A DNA stretch of 32,558 nucleotides from Oscillospiraceae bacterium. GTDB lineage: Bacteria > Bacillota > Clostridia > Oscillospirales > Ruminococcaceae. The notes under the pieces are model-generated. The model searched no databases. It saw nothing but the letters and a program-made list of their open reading frames with translations, and was not told the DNA's origin. Position numbers and translations under genes: made by a program. Below, piece by piece: positions 15,729-23,561 of this stretch (position 1 is the stretch's first letter; the number at the start of each line of letters is the position of its first letter). The stretch covers positions 1-32,558 of the forward strand of contig JAUNJJ010000034.1 in the NCBI GenBank assembly GCA_030533325.1. The letters run 5' to 3'.

Positions 15729-17300
15729 ATGAGTAAAGAAGAAAAAGAAATAAAAAATACTGACGCGGCTGAAAAGCCAAAGAAGGATAAAAAAGAGAAA
15801 GTTAAGAAAGAAAAAAGAACTTTCAACAAAAGAAAATTCAAATACGGCACACTTGCAACAGCTATAACTGTTGTATTTATAGCTGCCGTTGTACTTTTAA
15901 ACGTACTTGCATCACAGCTTACAGACAGATTTGGTCTCAAGATTGATACTACAAAGGAACAGCTTTTTGAAATATCAGACCAGACTATCGATTATCTTGG
16001 CACACTTGAGGAAGATATCGAAATTGCTGTTATGACAGACGAGGAAACTCTCGACAACGGAAGCAAGTACTACAAGCTTGTTAAGGAAGTAATTGAAAAA
16101 TATGCTCAGAACAGCGATAAGATTACAGTTTCCTACTACGATATTGAAAAGAATCCTGAGATAGTGACAAAGTATTCAACATATACTTCCGACTCTATCA
16201 CAAGAGCAAATATAGTTGTTTTCTGCAACGGAAGAATCAAGGTTCTTGCTATGTCAGATCTCTATGAAGTAGAGACAAACTACCAGACATATGAACAGAC
16301 AATCAAGTCAATAACCGCCGAAGAAAAACTCACATCAGCAGTTATGTTTGTTGCCGACCCGAATCCTCCGAAGATTGCTATGCTCACATGTCAGCAGAGT
16401 GATGCAGTAAAGAATTCCATCTCACAGCTTTCATATGTGTTTGAAAACAACGGCTATACTGTTGAAACCGTTGATCCGCTTACTCAGGACATCAGTTCTG
16501 ATTATTCAGTAGCAGTCCTTGCTGCGCCATATTCCGATCTTACAGAAACAGTAACAGAGAAGCTTGATGCTTTCCTTTACAATGACGGAAATCTCGGCAA
16601 AAACCTCCTTTACTTTGCAAACTTCGATCAGAGAGAAACTCCTAACCTTGATGCTTTCCTTGAAGAGTGGGGAATTAAGGCAGGTACCGGATATGTAAGT
16701 AATGTAAACGGTTCAGAGATGCTTAAGGTTGGTATAGCAGGTCTTCAGAACTACTATGCAGTACCGCAGGCAAAGCTTACAGAGGGGAACGAAACACTTG
16801 TAAAGTCAGCTGATCTTCCGATAGCTATGCCTATGGCAAGACCTCTTGAACTTACTTTTGAAACAGCCGATGACAGAGAAACAGAGGTAATTCTCAAAAC
16901 ATCTGAAACATCTGTTGTAATTACTGAAGATACAACAAATGATAATGTAAGCGATCTTCCGCAGTCAGAGCAGAATGTATTTGTAAGAGGAAGCAAACAT
17001 AAGTACGAAGGCTCTGAACAGATTTCAAGCAATGTACTTGTATGTGGTTCAGCATTTGCACTCGACTACTATATCACAAGTACGAACGCTCTTAACAACC
17101 AGGAGTTTGCAGTAAATGTTCTTAACAGGTATACAGGTAAGGATACAGGAATGACAATTCTCTCAAAGAGCATGCTCGTTGAGTCACTTAATATTTCAGA
17201 ACAGGCTGTAAGAGTAGTTGTACTTCTTGTACAGATTATCATTCCGCTCGCAGTTGCAGTAGTTGGTATTACAGTATTCTTAAGGAGACGAAATCGATGA
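15729..17300 (+). CDS. GldG-family membrane-anchored ABC auxiliary protein
   Basis: A 523-residue protein resembling GldG, the auxiliary component of Gld-type ABC systems. It opens with a Lys/Glu-rich cytoplasmic stretch (1-38) and a membrane helix at about 41-62. A large extracytoplasmic part follows (about 63-485), containing LEEDIEIAVMTDEETLDNGSKYYKLVKEVIEKYAQNSDKITVSYYDIEKNP and VAVLAAPYSDLTE, which fits the GldG/DUF4350 alpha/beta fold. A second membrane helix and RRRNR close the protein. AGGAGG precedes the ATG. It overlaps the next gene by four bases (ATGA). A role in presenting or coupling an envelope substrate is inferred. Confidence 0.85.
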   Translation: MSKEEKEIKNTDAAEKPKKDKKEKVKKEKRTFNKRKFKYGTLATAITVVFIAAVVLLNVLASQLTDRFGLKIDTTKEQLFEISDQTIDYLGTLEEDIEIAVMTDEETLDNGSKYYKLVKEVIEKYAQNSDKITVSYYDIEKNPEIVTKYSTYTSDSITRANIVVFCNGRIKVLAMSDLYEVETNYQTYEQTIKSITAEEKLTSAVMFVADPNPPKIAMLTCQQSDAVKNSISQLSYVFENNGYTVETVDPLTQDISSDYSVAVLAAPYSDLTETVTEKLDAFLYNDGNLGKNLLYFANFDQRETPNLDAFLEEWGIKAGTGYVSNVNGSEMLKVGIAGLQNYYAVPQAKLTEGNETLVKSADLPIAMPMARPLELTFETADDRETEVILKTSETSVVITEDTTNDNVSDLPQSEQNVFVRGSKHKYEGSEQISSNVLVCGSAFALDYYITSTNALNNQEFAVNVLNRYTGKDTGMTILSKSMLVESLNISEQAVRVVVLLVQIIIPLAVAVVGITVFLRRRNR

Positions 17301-18754
17301 GCAGCGGAGTTAAGGGACTTATAGCAGGTGTTGCCGTGCTGGCCCTTCTTGGCGGTGGCATTGCTGCAATGAAACTTACAGAACCTGAAAATGACAATTC
17401 CGAAGAATCATCAGTGAGTTCGGAAACTGAGGAAAAAGCTATATACAGCGGAAATGCAGATGATATAAAATCAATAGAAGTAACCAATGGCAACGGCGGT
17501 TTTACAATTAAGAGAACCGCCGCTGCATCCGGTGATACAGGCAGCACATTTGCAGTGGAAGGCCTTGAAAATATCAAAACGGATGATTCCATTCTTTCAA
17601 ACTTTGCACCTAATGCTGCTTCTCTTGAGGCAGTTACTGTAATAGAAGAAAACTGTTCAGACCCCGCCAGGTTCGGTCTTGCCGAACCTGCTGCCACTGC
17701 AGTAATCACATTTGATGGTGAGAGCGCACAGACAGTCACACTTCTTGTCGGAAATGATACTCCGGGCGGATATGTTTATGTAAAGCTTAAGGATTCAGAT
17801 ACAGTTTATTCCGTTACATCATCATTTGTAAAGTCGTACCTTTACGAAAAGGAATACTTTGTATCCCGCACAGTTCTTGCGGAACCGGCGGAAGATGAGA
17901 GTGTGATAGTTAAGACGCTTAAAGTTGAGCGTCCTGACCTTGAAAAACCAATCATTTTTGAATATACCGGTGAAAATGAGTCAGGCGGTACAACCGCAAC
18001 ACATGTTATGACTTCTCCGGTAAATGCATATCTTGATGTCAGCAAGTCTGTAAACTATACTCATGGAATTTTCGGACTTAATGCAGCCAGCGTGCTGAGT
18101 GTATCACCGTCTGAAGAGGAACTTTCATTTTCAGGAATAGACAGCCCCTCGTGTACAGTTACCATGACCCTTGAGGACGGCAAGGAATATGTCCTTAAGA
18201 CAGGTATAGAATACAGCAGTTCGGAGGATACACTTCCGGGATATATCGGATACTTTGAGGGAACGGATGTTCTGTGGAAATTTAATGCAGAAGATGTTCC
18301 ATGGGTTACGATGAAGCCTGAAGATGCGATGTCCATGCTTGTTTTCGGTTCATACATCTACGACCTTAAGGGACTTGAGATTAATGCCGGAAGCACGAGT
18401 CATAAATTTGATTTTGAGGGCAGTGACGCAGACAGCTACAAGGTGAAGCTTGACGGAAAGGAATTTGACACAGAGAGATACAAGTCTTTCTATCAGGCAC
18501 TTATAAAGGCACCGGCAGAGGAAATATGCACCTCTGATGAGGGTATAGGTTCTCTTCTTGTATCATGTAAACTGACATACAACGACGGAAAGCCGGCTGA
18601 AACCATTGAATTCTATGAAGCAGAAAACAGAAAAGTAATCATAAAGAAAAACGGGGAAACATGTTTCAAATGCCGTTCATCATTTGTTGAAAAGGCACTT
18701 CTCCCGAATATTTCAAATATCAGCGGTGATACTGATTTCGTTACAAACTGGTAA
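17297..18754 (+). CDS. DUF4340-like secreted/membrane-anchored protein
   Basis: A 485-residue protein with an N-terminal membrane anchor (GLIAGVAVLALLGGGIAAMKL, about 6-26), a Ser/Glu-rich linker, then a long extracytoplasmic region rich in beta structure. Repeated phrases such as IKSIEVTNGNGGFTIKRT, LVGNDTPGGYVYVKLKDSDTVYSVTSSFVKSYLYEKEYFVSRTVL and a later YDLKGLEINAGSTSHKFDFEG copy resemble the duplicated DUF4340 repeat that follows GldG genes in many genomes. No catalytic motif is seen. It is translationally coupled to the GldG-like gene and is the last gene of the operon. The sequence after it has no clear hairpin with a T-run. Confidence 0.8.
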   Translation: MSSGVKGLIAGVAVLALLGGGIAAMKLTEPENDNSEESSVSSETEEKAIYSGNADDIKSIEVTNGNGGFTIKRTAAASGDTGSTFAVEGLENIKTDDSILSNFAPNAASLEAVTVIEENCSDPARFGLAEPAATAVITFDGESAQTVTLLVGNDTPGGYVYVKLKDSDTVYSVTSSFVKSYLYEKEYFVSRTVLAEPAEDESVIVKTLKVERPDLEKPIIFEYTGENESGGTTATHVMTSPVNAYLDVSKSVNYTHGIFGLNAASVLSVSPSEEELSFSGIDSPSCTVTMTLEDGKEYVLKTGIEYSSSEDTLPGYIGYFEGTDVLWKFNAEDVPWVTMKPEDAMSMLVFGSYIYDLKGLEINAGSTSHKFDFEGSDADSYKVKLDGKEFDTERYKSFYQALIKAPAEEICTSDEGIGSLLVSCKLTYNDGKPAETIEFYEAENRKVIIKKNGETCFKCRSSFVEKALLPNISNISGDTDFVTNW

Positions 18755-18843
18755 GCGGTATACTGTGTATCATCATAATGCGATGTATTTCTGCGTAAAA
18801 AATCATAAAATATATTTACTTTAAAAAAATATATTTGTGCGAC

Positions 18844-18872
18844 TTGCTAAATGATAAAAACTATGTTATAAT
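18844..18872 (+). promoter_or_regulatory. Promoter of the 101-residue unknown gene
   Basis: TTGCTA (18844-18849), 17 bp and TATAAT (18867-18872) give a good sigma-A promoter 45 bp before the start codon. Confidence 0.75.
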
Positions 18873-18883
18873 GATATTCAGAA

Positions 18884-18895
18884 TGCGTTTACGCA
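18884..18895. promoter_or_regulatory. Palindrome at the predicted transcript start
   Basis: TGCGT-TT-ACGCA has perfect five-base arms with a two-base centre, too tight for an RNA hairpin but suited to a dimeric repressor. It covers about +5 to +16 of the promoter at 18844-18872. A related TGCGTA half-site occurs upstream at 18792-18797. The binding protein is unknown. Confidence 0.35.
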
Positions 18896-18917
18896 GTAGA
18901 GAAAGGGGAATTTATTT

Positions 18918-19223
18918 ATGGACGAGACAACACAGGATAAAATGAAATTTTTTACTTACAAGGGACTTCAGCTTGTAAGATGCGGAGATGTACTGTACTA
19001 TGGCAATATGACCGATGACTATGTTACTATGATACAGGTAATATCAAAGCAGAAAGCCGGAAATATGGACGTTGCAGACAAGGTAAAGGTTTATCTTATG
19101 TCAACGGATGAAAAGCTCAATCCTATGGATGCTATAAAGAAGACAAGTGAAAAGAACGGTCTCTATGATGCTCTTGATCTTGCGGGAGCATGGCTCGAAA
19201 GAGCGAAGCGTGAGGGTGCTTAA
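18918..19223 (+). CDS. Small conserved-looking protein of unknown function
   Basis: I do not recognise this 101-residue protein. It is soluble and acidic, with no signal peptide or membrane segment. The first half looks like a small beta sheet (FFTYKGLQLVRCGDVLYYGNMTDDYVTMIQVISKQ, then VADKVKVYLMS). The second half looks helical (PMDAIKKTSEKNGLYDALDLAGAWLERAKREG). The start has GAAAGGGGAA upstream. It is monocistronic: its own strong promoter precedes it and a strong bidirectional terminator follows. Good codon use, a ribosome site and flanking signals argue that it is a real gene. Confidence 0.8.
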   Translation: MDETTQDKMKFFTYKGLQLVRCGDVLYYGNMTDDYVTMIQVISKQKAGNMDVADKVKVYLMSTDEKLNPMDAIKKTSEKNGLYDALDLAGAWLERAKREGA

Positions 19224-19224
19224 C

Positions 19225-19275
19225 AAAAAATATTCTCTGTGTACATGCGTTTGTACACAGAGATTTTTTATTTGA
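19225..19275. terminator. Bidirectional terminator between convergent genes
   Basis: CTCTGTGTACA (19235-19245) pairs perfectly with TGTACACAGAG (19252-19262) over a six-base loop. An A-run precedes the stem and a T-run follows it, so it can stop the rightward 101-residue gene and the leftward regulator. Confidence 0.9.
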
Positions 19276-19915
19276 GTGTAAAGTGATTTTTGCTGTATTC
19301 GATTATTCCGTCGCTCTGCATTTTACTGAGTTCATTTGACATGGCACTTCTTTCAACGGAGAGGTAGTCAGCAAGCTGCTGGCGGTTCAGCGGAATTTCA
19401 AAGGAACTGCTGCCGCTCTGAACAGAGCATGCCGACAGATAGGAGAGAAGCTTTGCTCTTGTTGTACGCTGAGCCATATGCTCTATTTTCTGAGTAAGCA
19501 TGCGGTTTTTTTCAGTTATAACAGAGAACATATTTATTACTGCAGCATGGTGAAATGAGCATGCAGAAGAGCATGTTGTCATAAGCCTTCTGAAATCCAT
19601 AAACAGTATATCACTGTTTTCTGCAGCAATCGCATTTCCGGTAAAGTCCGGACTGTCCGGGCCAGCAAATGCCTCGCCGAAGAGATTCCCCGGAAGAATG
19701 ACATTTATTATACTCAGGTTTCCCCAGTAGTCCTCTTTCTGAATTACCGTTTTTCCGCTGAGAAGAAATGCAGCGGATTTTATTTTATCACCTGCCCTGA
19801 AAATATACTCTCCTTTTGAAAAACTCTTTTTTTCGGCCTTAAGGCATTTGAGCATAGGTATAATATCATTTTCAGATATTCCCGCAAATAATTTTGAACC
19901 GATTAATAATTCCAT
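19268..19915 (-). CDS. Crp/Fnr-family transcriptional regulator
   Basis: A 215-residue regulator with an N-terminal cyclic-nucleotide-binding-like beta-barrel (about 10-120), a dimerisation helix (about 125-155) and a C-terminal Crp-type winged helix (about 160-215). The recognition segment is LNRQQLADYLSVERSAMSNELSKMQSDGII. It lacks the N-terminal cysteine cluster of true FNR; cysteines occur mid-protein as CSSAC and elsewhere, so redox sensing is possible but unproven. I start at ATG 19915. Upstream in frame, a CTG with GGGGG nearby and a TTG at 19957 are alternatives. It is divergent from a 4Fe-4S protein gene, with a Crp/Fnr-style palindrome between them, suggesting it controls itself and that gene. 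Related clostridial pairs are tied to nitrosative or redox stress. Confidence 0.88.
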   Translation of the reverse strand: MELLIGSKLFAGISENDIIPMLKCLKAEKKSFSKGEYIFRAGDKIKSAAFLLSGKTVIQKEDYWGNLSIINVILPGNLFGEAFAGPDSPDFTGNAIAAENSDILFMDFRRLMTTCSSACSFHHAAVINMFSVITEKNRMLTQKIEHMAQRTTRAKLLSYLSACSVQSGSSSFEIPLNRQQLADYLSVERSAMSNELSKMQSDGIIEYSKNHFTLK

Positions 19916-19944
19916 ATAATGTTCCAGAAAAAAATCCCCCTTTT

Positions 19945-19958
19945 GTTGTAAAAACAAC
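19945..19958. promoter_or_regulatory. Crp/Fnr-type operator between divergent genes
   Basis: GTTGT-AAAA-ACAAC has perfect five-base arms and an N4 centre, the same geometry as an FNR box. Its centre (19951.5) lies about 41.5 bp upstream of the start predicted from the rightward TATAAT at 19981-19986. It lies about 15 bp downstream of the start predicted from the leftward promoter. That suggests activation of the iron-sulfur gene and autorepression of the regulator. Confidence 0.6.
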
Positions 19959-19973
19959 GTCAGTTTTTATTAA

Positions 19974-20002
19974 ATTATAGTATAATCAGAACATAAAATC
20001 AA
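19974..20002 (-). promoter_or_regulatory. Promoter of the Crp/Fnr regulator
   Basis: On the minus strand TTGATT (20002-19997), 17 bp and TATAAT (19979-19974) match sigma-A consensus. The predicted start is near 19967, just before the palindrome at 19945-19958. Confidence 0.7.
19981..19986 (+). promoter_or_regulatory. -10 element of the 4Fe-4S protein gene
   Basis: A consensus TATAAT lies 40 bp before the start codon. No good -35 is found 17 bp upstream (CGTCAG), consistent with an activator-dependent promoter served by the operator at 19945-19958. Confidence 0.55.
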
Positions 20003-20025
20003 TACTGAAAAGGAAGGTAAATCTT

Positions 20026-20721
20026 ATGATAAGAAGAATTGTTGAGATAGACGAAGAAAAATGCACCGGCTGCGGAGCGTGTGCCGATGCATGCCATGAA
20101 GGTGCGATAGGTATGGTAAACGGAAAGGCGAAGCTCCTTAGTGACAGTTACTGTGACGGACTGGGCGACTGTCTGCCTTCATGTCCTGCAGATGCAATTT
20201 CATTTGTTGAGCGTGAGGCTGATGCGTATGATGAAGAAGCCGTAAAGGCTGCACAGGCTGTAAAGAAAGCTCAGCACAGCGGATGTCCGGGTATGCAGAT
20301 TAAGATTATGAGCAAAGCTGATTCTGCAGAGAACACAGACTGCGGCACCGTTCCGGGATGGCTTATGCAGTGGCCTGTTCAGATAAAGCTTGTTCCGGTA
20401 AAGGCGCCGTATTTCAGCGGAGCCGAACTTCTTATAGCTGCTGACTGTACCGCATTTACCTACGGCGATTTCCACAGAGAATTCATTAAGGGAAGAATTG
20501 CTCTTATCGGCTGCCCGAAACTTGACAGTACAGACTATTCTGAAAAGCTTTCAGAGATATTTGTGCAGAACGATATAGTTTCAGTTAAAGTTGTACGTAT
20601 GGAAGTACCTTGCTGCGGAGGTATAGAGCAGGCTGTAAGGAAAGCAGCAGAAATATCAGGTAAGGATATTCCGGTTACTGTTGATATTATTTCAACTGAC
20701 GGGAGAATTATAAGCAGGTGA
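20026..20721 (+). CDS. 4Fe-4S dicluster-type ferredoxin domain protein
   Basis: A 231-residue cytoplasmic protein. The N-terminal ferredoxin domain (about 1-65) contains CTGCGACADAC and, downstream, CDGLGDCLPSCP, enough cysteines for two 4Fe-4S clusters, although the second motif is spaced unlike a classical CxxCxxC. The rest has further cysteine motifs (GCPGMQ, CTAF, GCPKLDS, VPCCGGIEQ), suggesting another metal or redox site. Annotated relatives are called ATP-binding or 4Fe-4S binding proteins, but no Walker motif is visible here. AAGGAAGG precedes the ATG. It is divergent from a Crp/Fnr regulator and probably activated by it. An electron-transfer role under redox or nitrosative stress is inference. 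Confidence 0.85.
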   Translation: MIRRIVEIDEEKCTGCGACADACHEGAIGMVNGKAKLLSDSYCDGLGDCLPSCPADAISFVEREADAYDEEAVKAAQAVKKAQHSGCPGMQIKIMSKADSAENTDCGTVPGWLMQWPVQIKLVPVKAPYFSGAELLIAADCTAFTYGDFHREFIKGRIALIGCPKLDSTDYSEKLSEIFVQNDIVSVKVVRMEVPCCGGIEQAVRKAAEISGKDIPVTVDIISTDGRIISR

Positions 20722-20769
20722 TTTTCAACTTTATCCGAAAAATATGTTGAAAACCGGATGTGATTCAAT

Positions 20770-20807
20770 ATAAAAAACAAAAAATCCGTCTGCAAACGCA
20801 AACGGAT
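20770..20807 (-). terminator. Terminator of tRNA-Thr
   Basis: On the minus strand, ten base pairs (ATCCGTTTGC with GCAGACGGAT, one G-U) and a GTTT loop are followed by TTTTTTGTTTTTT. It lies 10 nt beyond the tRNA 3' end. Confidence 0.9.
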
Positions 20808-20816
20808 CTGAAATAA

Positions 20817-20889
20817 AGCTGTCTAGCGGGTTCGAACCGCCGACCTCTTCCTTACCAAGGAAGTGCTCTGCCTGCTGAGCTAAGACAGC
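20817..20889 (-). tRNA. tRNA-Thr (anticodon GGT)
   Basis: The minus strand folds as a cloverleaf. The acceptor GCTGTCT pairs with AGACAGC, the D-arm is AGCTCAGCAGGCAGAGCA, the anticodon loop TTGGTAA carries GGT, and the T-arm contains GGTTCGAACC. The 3' CCA is not encoded. It has its own consensus promoter and terminator. Confidence 0.96.
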
Positions 20890-20905
20890 GTGAGCTAACT
20901 ATTTA

Positions 20906-20934
20906 ATTATACAACAAAAAAATCTGTTTGTCAA
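20906..20934 (-). promoter_or_regulatory. Promoter of tRNA-Thr
   Basis: TTGACA (20934-20929 on the minus strand), exactly 17 bp and TATAAT (20911-20906) are a perfect sigma-A match, as expected for a stable RNA gene. Confidence 0.9.
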
Positions 20935-20996
20935 TAGAGTAAAAACAGTCTGATTTAAAATAATAAATGTAAGGTTTATGTATCTGAGGTAATTGT

Positions 20997-21037
20997 ACAG
21001 CCCGGATATAAGGGAGATTTCTTCATATCCGGGCTGT
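20997..21037 (-). terminator. Hairpin after rnr, probable terminator
   Basis: ACAGCCCGGATAT (20997-21009) pairs perfectly with ATATCCGGGCTGT (21025-21037), a 13-bp stem just 3 bp past the rnr stop. The bases after it on the minus strand are not T-rich, so termination efficiency is doubtful; it may instead protect the 3' end. Confidence 0.55.
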
Positions 21038-21040
21038 TTG

Positions 21041-23158
21041 TTATACAATACGAAAATCAATATTCCCGCTGTTTACATTTGCTGCTGTACACTGTACTCT
21101 GACTTTGTCACCGAGGGTAAATGTTTTTCCGGAGTGTTCGCCTTTAAGGGAAACGAGGCCGTCATATTCGTAGGTGTCATCTTCAAGTGTATTTATGTGA
21201 ACAAGTCCCTCGACGGTATTTTCAAGTTCGACATAGAAACCAAAGTCGGTTACTGATGAGATAATTCCGTCAAATTCATCACCGAGATGACTTTTCATAA
21301 ACTCAGCCATGTAGCAGGCTTCACAGTCACGTTCTATCTTTACTGCAGTGATTTCAGTGGCTGTTGATCTTTCAGATGCGCTGGCAGCAAATGCCTGATA
21401 GCGTTTGGTAAGCCACTGCTGGTCTGCTCCTGAAATTACGTCGGAAAGTATGCGGTGGATTGCAAGGTCAGGATAACGTCTGATAGGGGAAGTGAAATGT
21501 GAGTAGTCCTCAAGTGCAAGTCCGAAGTGTCCTACCGGATCCGGTGCGTACTTTGCCTTTGCCATTGAACGCAGCAGGATGTTGTTTATAACAGGGAATT
21601 TTTCACTGTCTCTGTTGTTTTTCAGTATCTCGGCAAAATGCCCCGGCTTTACCGATGAGAAGTGCGGATATTCGATGTTCATGCGTGTAAGAAAATCTCT
21701 CATATCTGCAATCTTTTCAAGAGAAGGATCTTCGTGAATACGGTATACAAAAGGAATTTTTGATGTTCTGGCAAGGTTTGCCGCACACTGATTTGCAAGC
21801 AGCATGAATTCCTCTATTATCATTTCACTTTTTCCGCGTGTTCTCGGAACAACATCAACACATGTGTCAGTTTCGTCTATTATAAGTTTGCTCTCTGTTG
21901 TTTCAAGCGAAGGAGCACCGCGCTTGTCACGGTTTTCTATAAGAATGTCTGCGAGTTCATTCATCAGAAAAATATTTTCCTTAACAGCATCATACTTCTG
22001 AATTATTTCCTCATCTGCGCTTCCGTCGAGAATCCGGTTTATTTCTTTGTAAACGCCCTTTACAGCAGAACGGATAACGGTTTTGCTGAATTTGTATCCG
22101 GTTATCTTCGCTTCACTGTCAAGGTCTATAAGGCATGAAAATGCAAGACGGTCTTCATCGGGGTTGAGTGAACAGATTCCGTTGGAGAGTTCTTTCGGCA
22201 GCATAGGAATAACTCTGTCTGCATAATAAACGCTTGTTCCCCTTACAAGAGCTTCCCTGTCAAGGGGTGAGTTAGGTTTTACATAGTGTGAAACGTCAGC
22301 AATGTGAACACCGAGGCGGTATCCTCCTGAAGTTTTCTCTATGGATATGGCATCATCAAGATCCTTTGATTCAGCACTGTCTATAGTGAAAATCTTTTCA
22401 TCTCTCAGATCAAGTCTGCCTTTAAGATCCGCTGAGTTAATACCCTCTTCGGAAAGCCTTTTTGCTTCTTCTGCAGCTTCGTCAGGAAATTCTGTTGATA
22501 TACCGCTTGCCCGGAGAACTGCCATTGCACAGCTGCTTGCTTTTTCGGAACTTCCGAACGTGGAGATAACTGCTGCTTTGTGTGCGGAGTGGCTTGTGCC
22601 TCTTGAGATTATTTCGGCAATAATTTTGTCGCCCGGCTTTGCTCCGCATTTGTTTTCAACTACTCTTACTGCAGTTTTTGACATGGTATCAGGAATTATG
22701 AAAAGTTCACTGTATTCCTGCTGAAGCACACCTGTTACAGTTGCTGCCGTCTGTTCAAGTACGGAGAGGACTTCGCCTTCCGGTTTCCCTGTTCTTGAAG
22801 GAATAAGAGCTGCGAGTACCTTGTCTCCCGGCATGGAACCCATAAGAAATTTTCCTGGAATAAAAACTTCTGTTTTGTCTTCATCTTTTTCGATAAATCC
22901 GAATGTTTTTGTTATCCTTTTTACCGTTGCCTTAAAATATCCCATACGCGAGCAGAGTACATAGCCTTTTTTCTGGTCAAAAATAAGTCCTTCGCATCTT
23001 AGTTCGTCCAGAGCATTTTTAAAGATATCGCTTTCACTTTTTCTGCATTTTGATTTTGCTATTATGTCGTTTCGTGTAAGCGGCTTTTTGCCCGCCTGAT
23101 TGAGAACGAGAAGTATTTTGTTTTTGTAATAGTTTACTGAATGTTTAGCTCCTGCCAT
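21041..23158 (-). CDS. rnr: Ribonuclease R
   Basis: RNase R is a processive 3'-to-5' exoribonuclease that degrades structured RNA and helps rRNA quality control. The 705-residue protein has an N-terminal winged-helix part (1-70), cold-shock domains (about 75-215) and the RNB catalytic domain (about 255-590). The metal-binding DSAESKDLDDAIS (DLDD at 266-269) and GVHIADVSHYV segments are visible. A C-terminal S1 domain follows (about 620-700), with DGIISSVTDFGFYVELENTVEGLVH. It lacks the long basic tail of the E. coli enzyme. AAGGAG precedes the ATG. It lies downstream of secG, with a large hairpin terminator between them, so expression may depend on readthrough. Confidence 0.96.
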   Translation of the reverse strand: MAGAKHSVNYYKNKILLVLNQAGKKPLTRNDIIAKSKCRKSESDIFKNALDELRCEGLIFDQKKGYVLCSRMGYFKATVKRITKTFGFIEKDEDKTEVFIPGKFLMGSMPGDKVLAALIPSRTGKPEGEVLSVLEQTAATVTGVLQQEYSELFIIPDTMSKTAVRVVENKCGAKPGDKIIAEIISRGTSHSAHKAAVISTFGSSEKASSCAMAVLRASGISTEFPDEAAEEAKRLSEEGINSADLKGRLDLRDEKIFTIDSAESKDLDDAISIEKTSGGYRLGVHIADVSHYVKPNSPLDREALVRGTSVYYADRVIPMLPKELSNGICSLNPDEDRLAFSCLIDLDSEAKITGYKFSKTVIRSAVKGVYKEINRILDGSADEEIIQKYDAVKENIFLMNELADILIENRDKRGAPSLETTESKLIIDETDTCVDVVPRTRGKSEMIIEEFMLLANQCAANLARTSKIPFVYRIHEDPSLEKIADMRDFLTRMNIEYPHFSSVKPGHFAEILKNNRDSEKFPVINNILLRSMAKAKYAPDPVGHFGLALEDYSHFTSPIRRYPDLAIHRILSDVISGADQQWLTKRYQAFAASASERSTATEITAVKIERDCEACYMAEFMKSHLGDEFDGIISSVTDFGFYVELENTVEGLVHINTLEDDTYEYDGLVSLKGEHSGKTFTLGDKVRVQCTAANVNSGNIDFRIV

Positions 23159-23180
23159 TTTATCTGCTCCTTTCCCGGGT

Positions 23181-23250
23181 AAAAAAAATCCTGCATACAG
23201 GTAAGACTTCTTTATAAATTTTCAGAAGACGTATTACCAGCAAGCAGGAT
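23181..23250 (-). terminator. Large hairpin terminator/attenuator between secG and rnr
   Basis: On the minus strand ATCCTGC (23250-23244) closes a long imperfect stem with GCAGGAT (23194-23188). Inner pairs include GGTAA/TTACC and CTTCT/AGAAG. Eight T residues follow directly. It begins 12 nt after secG, and only about 20 nt separate the T-run from the rnr start codon. Confidence 0.85.
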
Positions 23251-23262
23251 AAAAATACATAG

Positions 23263-23523
23263 TTATTTGCTAAGAAAACGCGGTACTAAATTTATAGCGA
23301 GTGTAAGTACGAAAAATAAAATTAAACTGTACTTAGTAGCTTTAATCAGTTTTGCTTCCTTTGTTCTGCCTTCGTTCTTTCCGTAGAATGATTCTGAAGA
23401 AGCTCCCGTGATGGCAGAAGTCATACTGTTCTGAGCCTTACTGTCCTGACTGAGACAAAGAATAATAAGTACCAGGCAGCAAAGAAGAAGAATGATTCCC
23501 ATAACTATCTCTGCGATGGACAT
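23263..23523 (-). CDS. secG: Preprotein translocase subunit SecG
   Basis: SecG is the small integral subunit of the SecYEG protein-export channel. The 86-residue protein has two membrane helices (about 3-24 and 62-81). The conserved loop between them includes LSQDSKAQNSMTSAITGASSESFYGKNEGRTKEAKL, highly typical of Firmicute SecG. I start at ATG 23523, which has AAGGAGG six bases upstream; the frame is open upstream but lacks a ribosome site. The secG-rnr order is common in Firmicutes. Confidence 0.94.
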   Translation of the reverse strand: MSIAEIVMGIILLLCCLVLIILCLSQDSKAQNSMTSAITGASSESFYGKNEGRTKEAKLIKATKYSLILFFVLTLAINLVPRFLSK

Positions 23524-23561
23524 GTTATACCTCCTTACCAAAAATATTATAATACATTTTT

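Noticed and set aside
20723..20753. Terminator for the 4Fe-4S protein gene
   Set aside because: TTTTCAAC and GTTGAAAA can pair, but the loop is 15 bases or more and no T-run follows.
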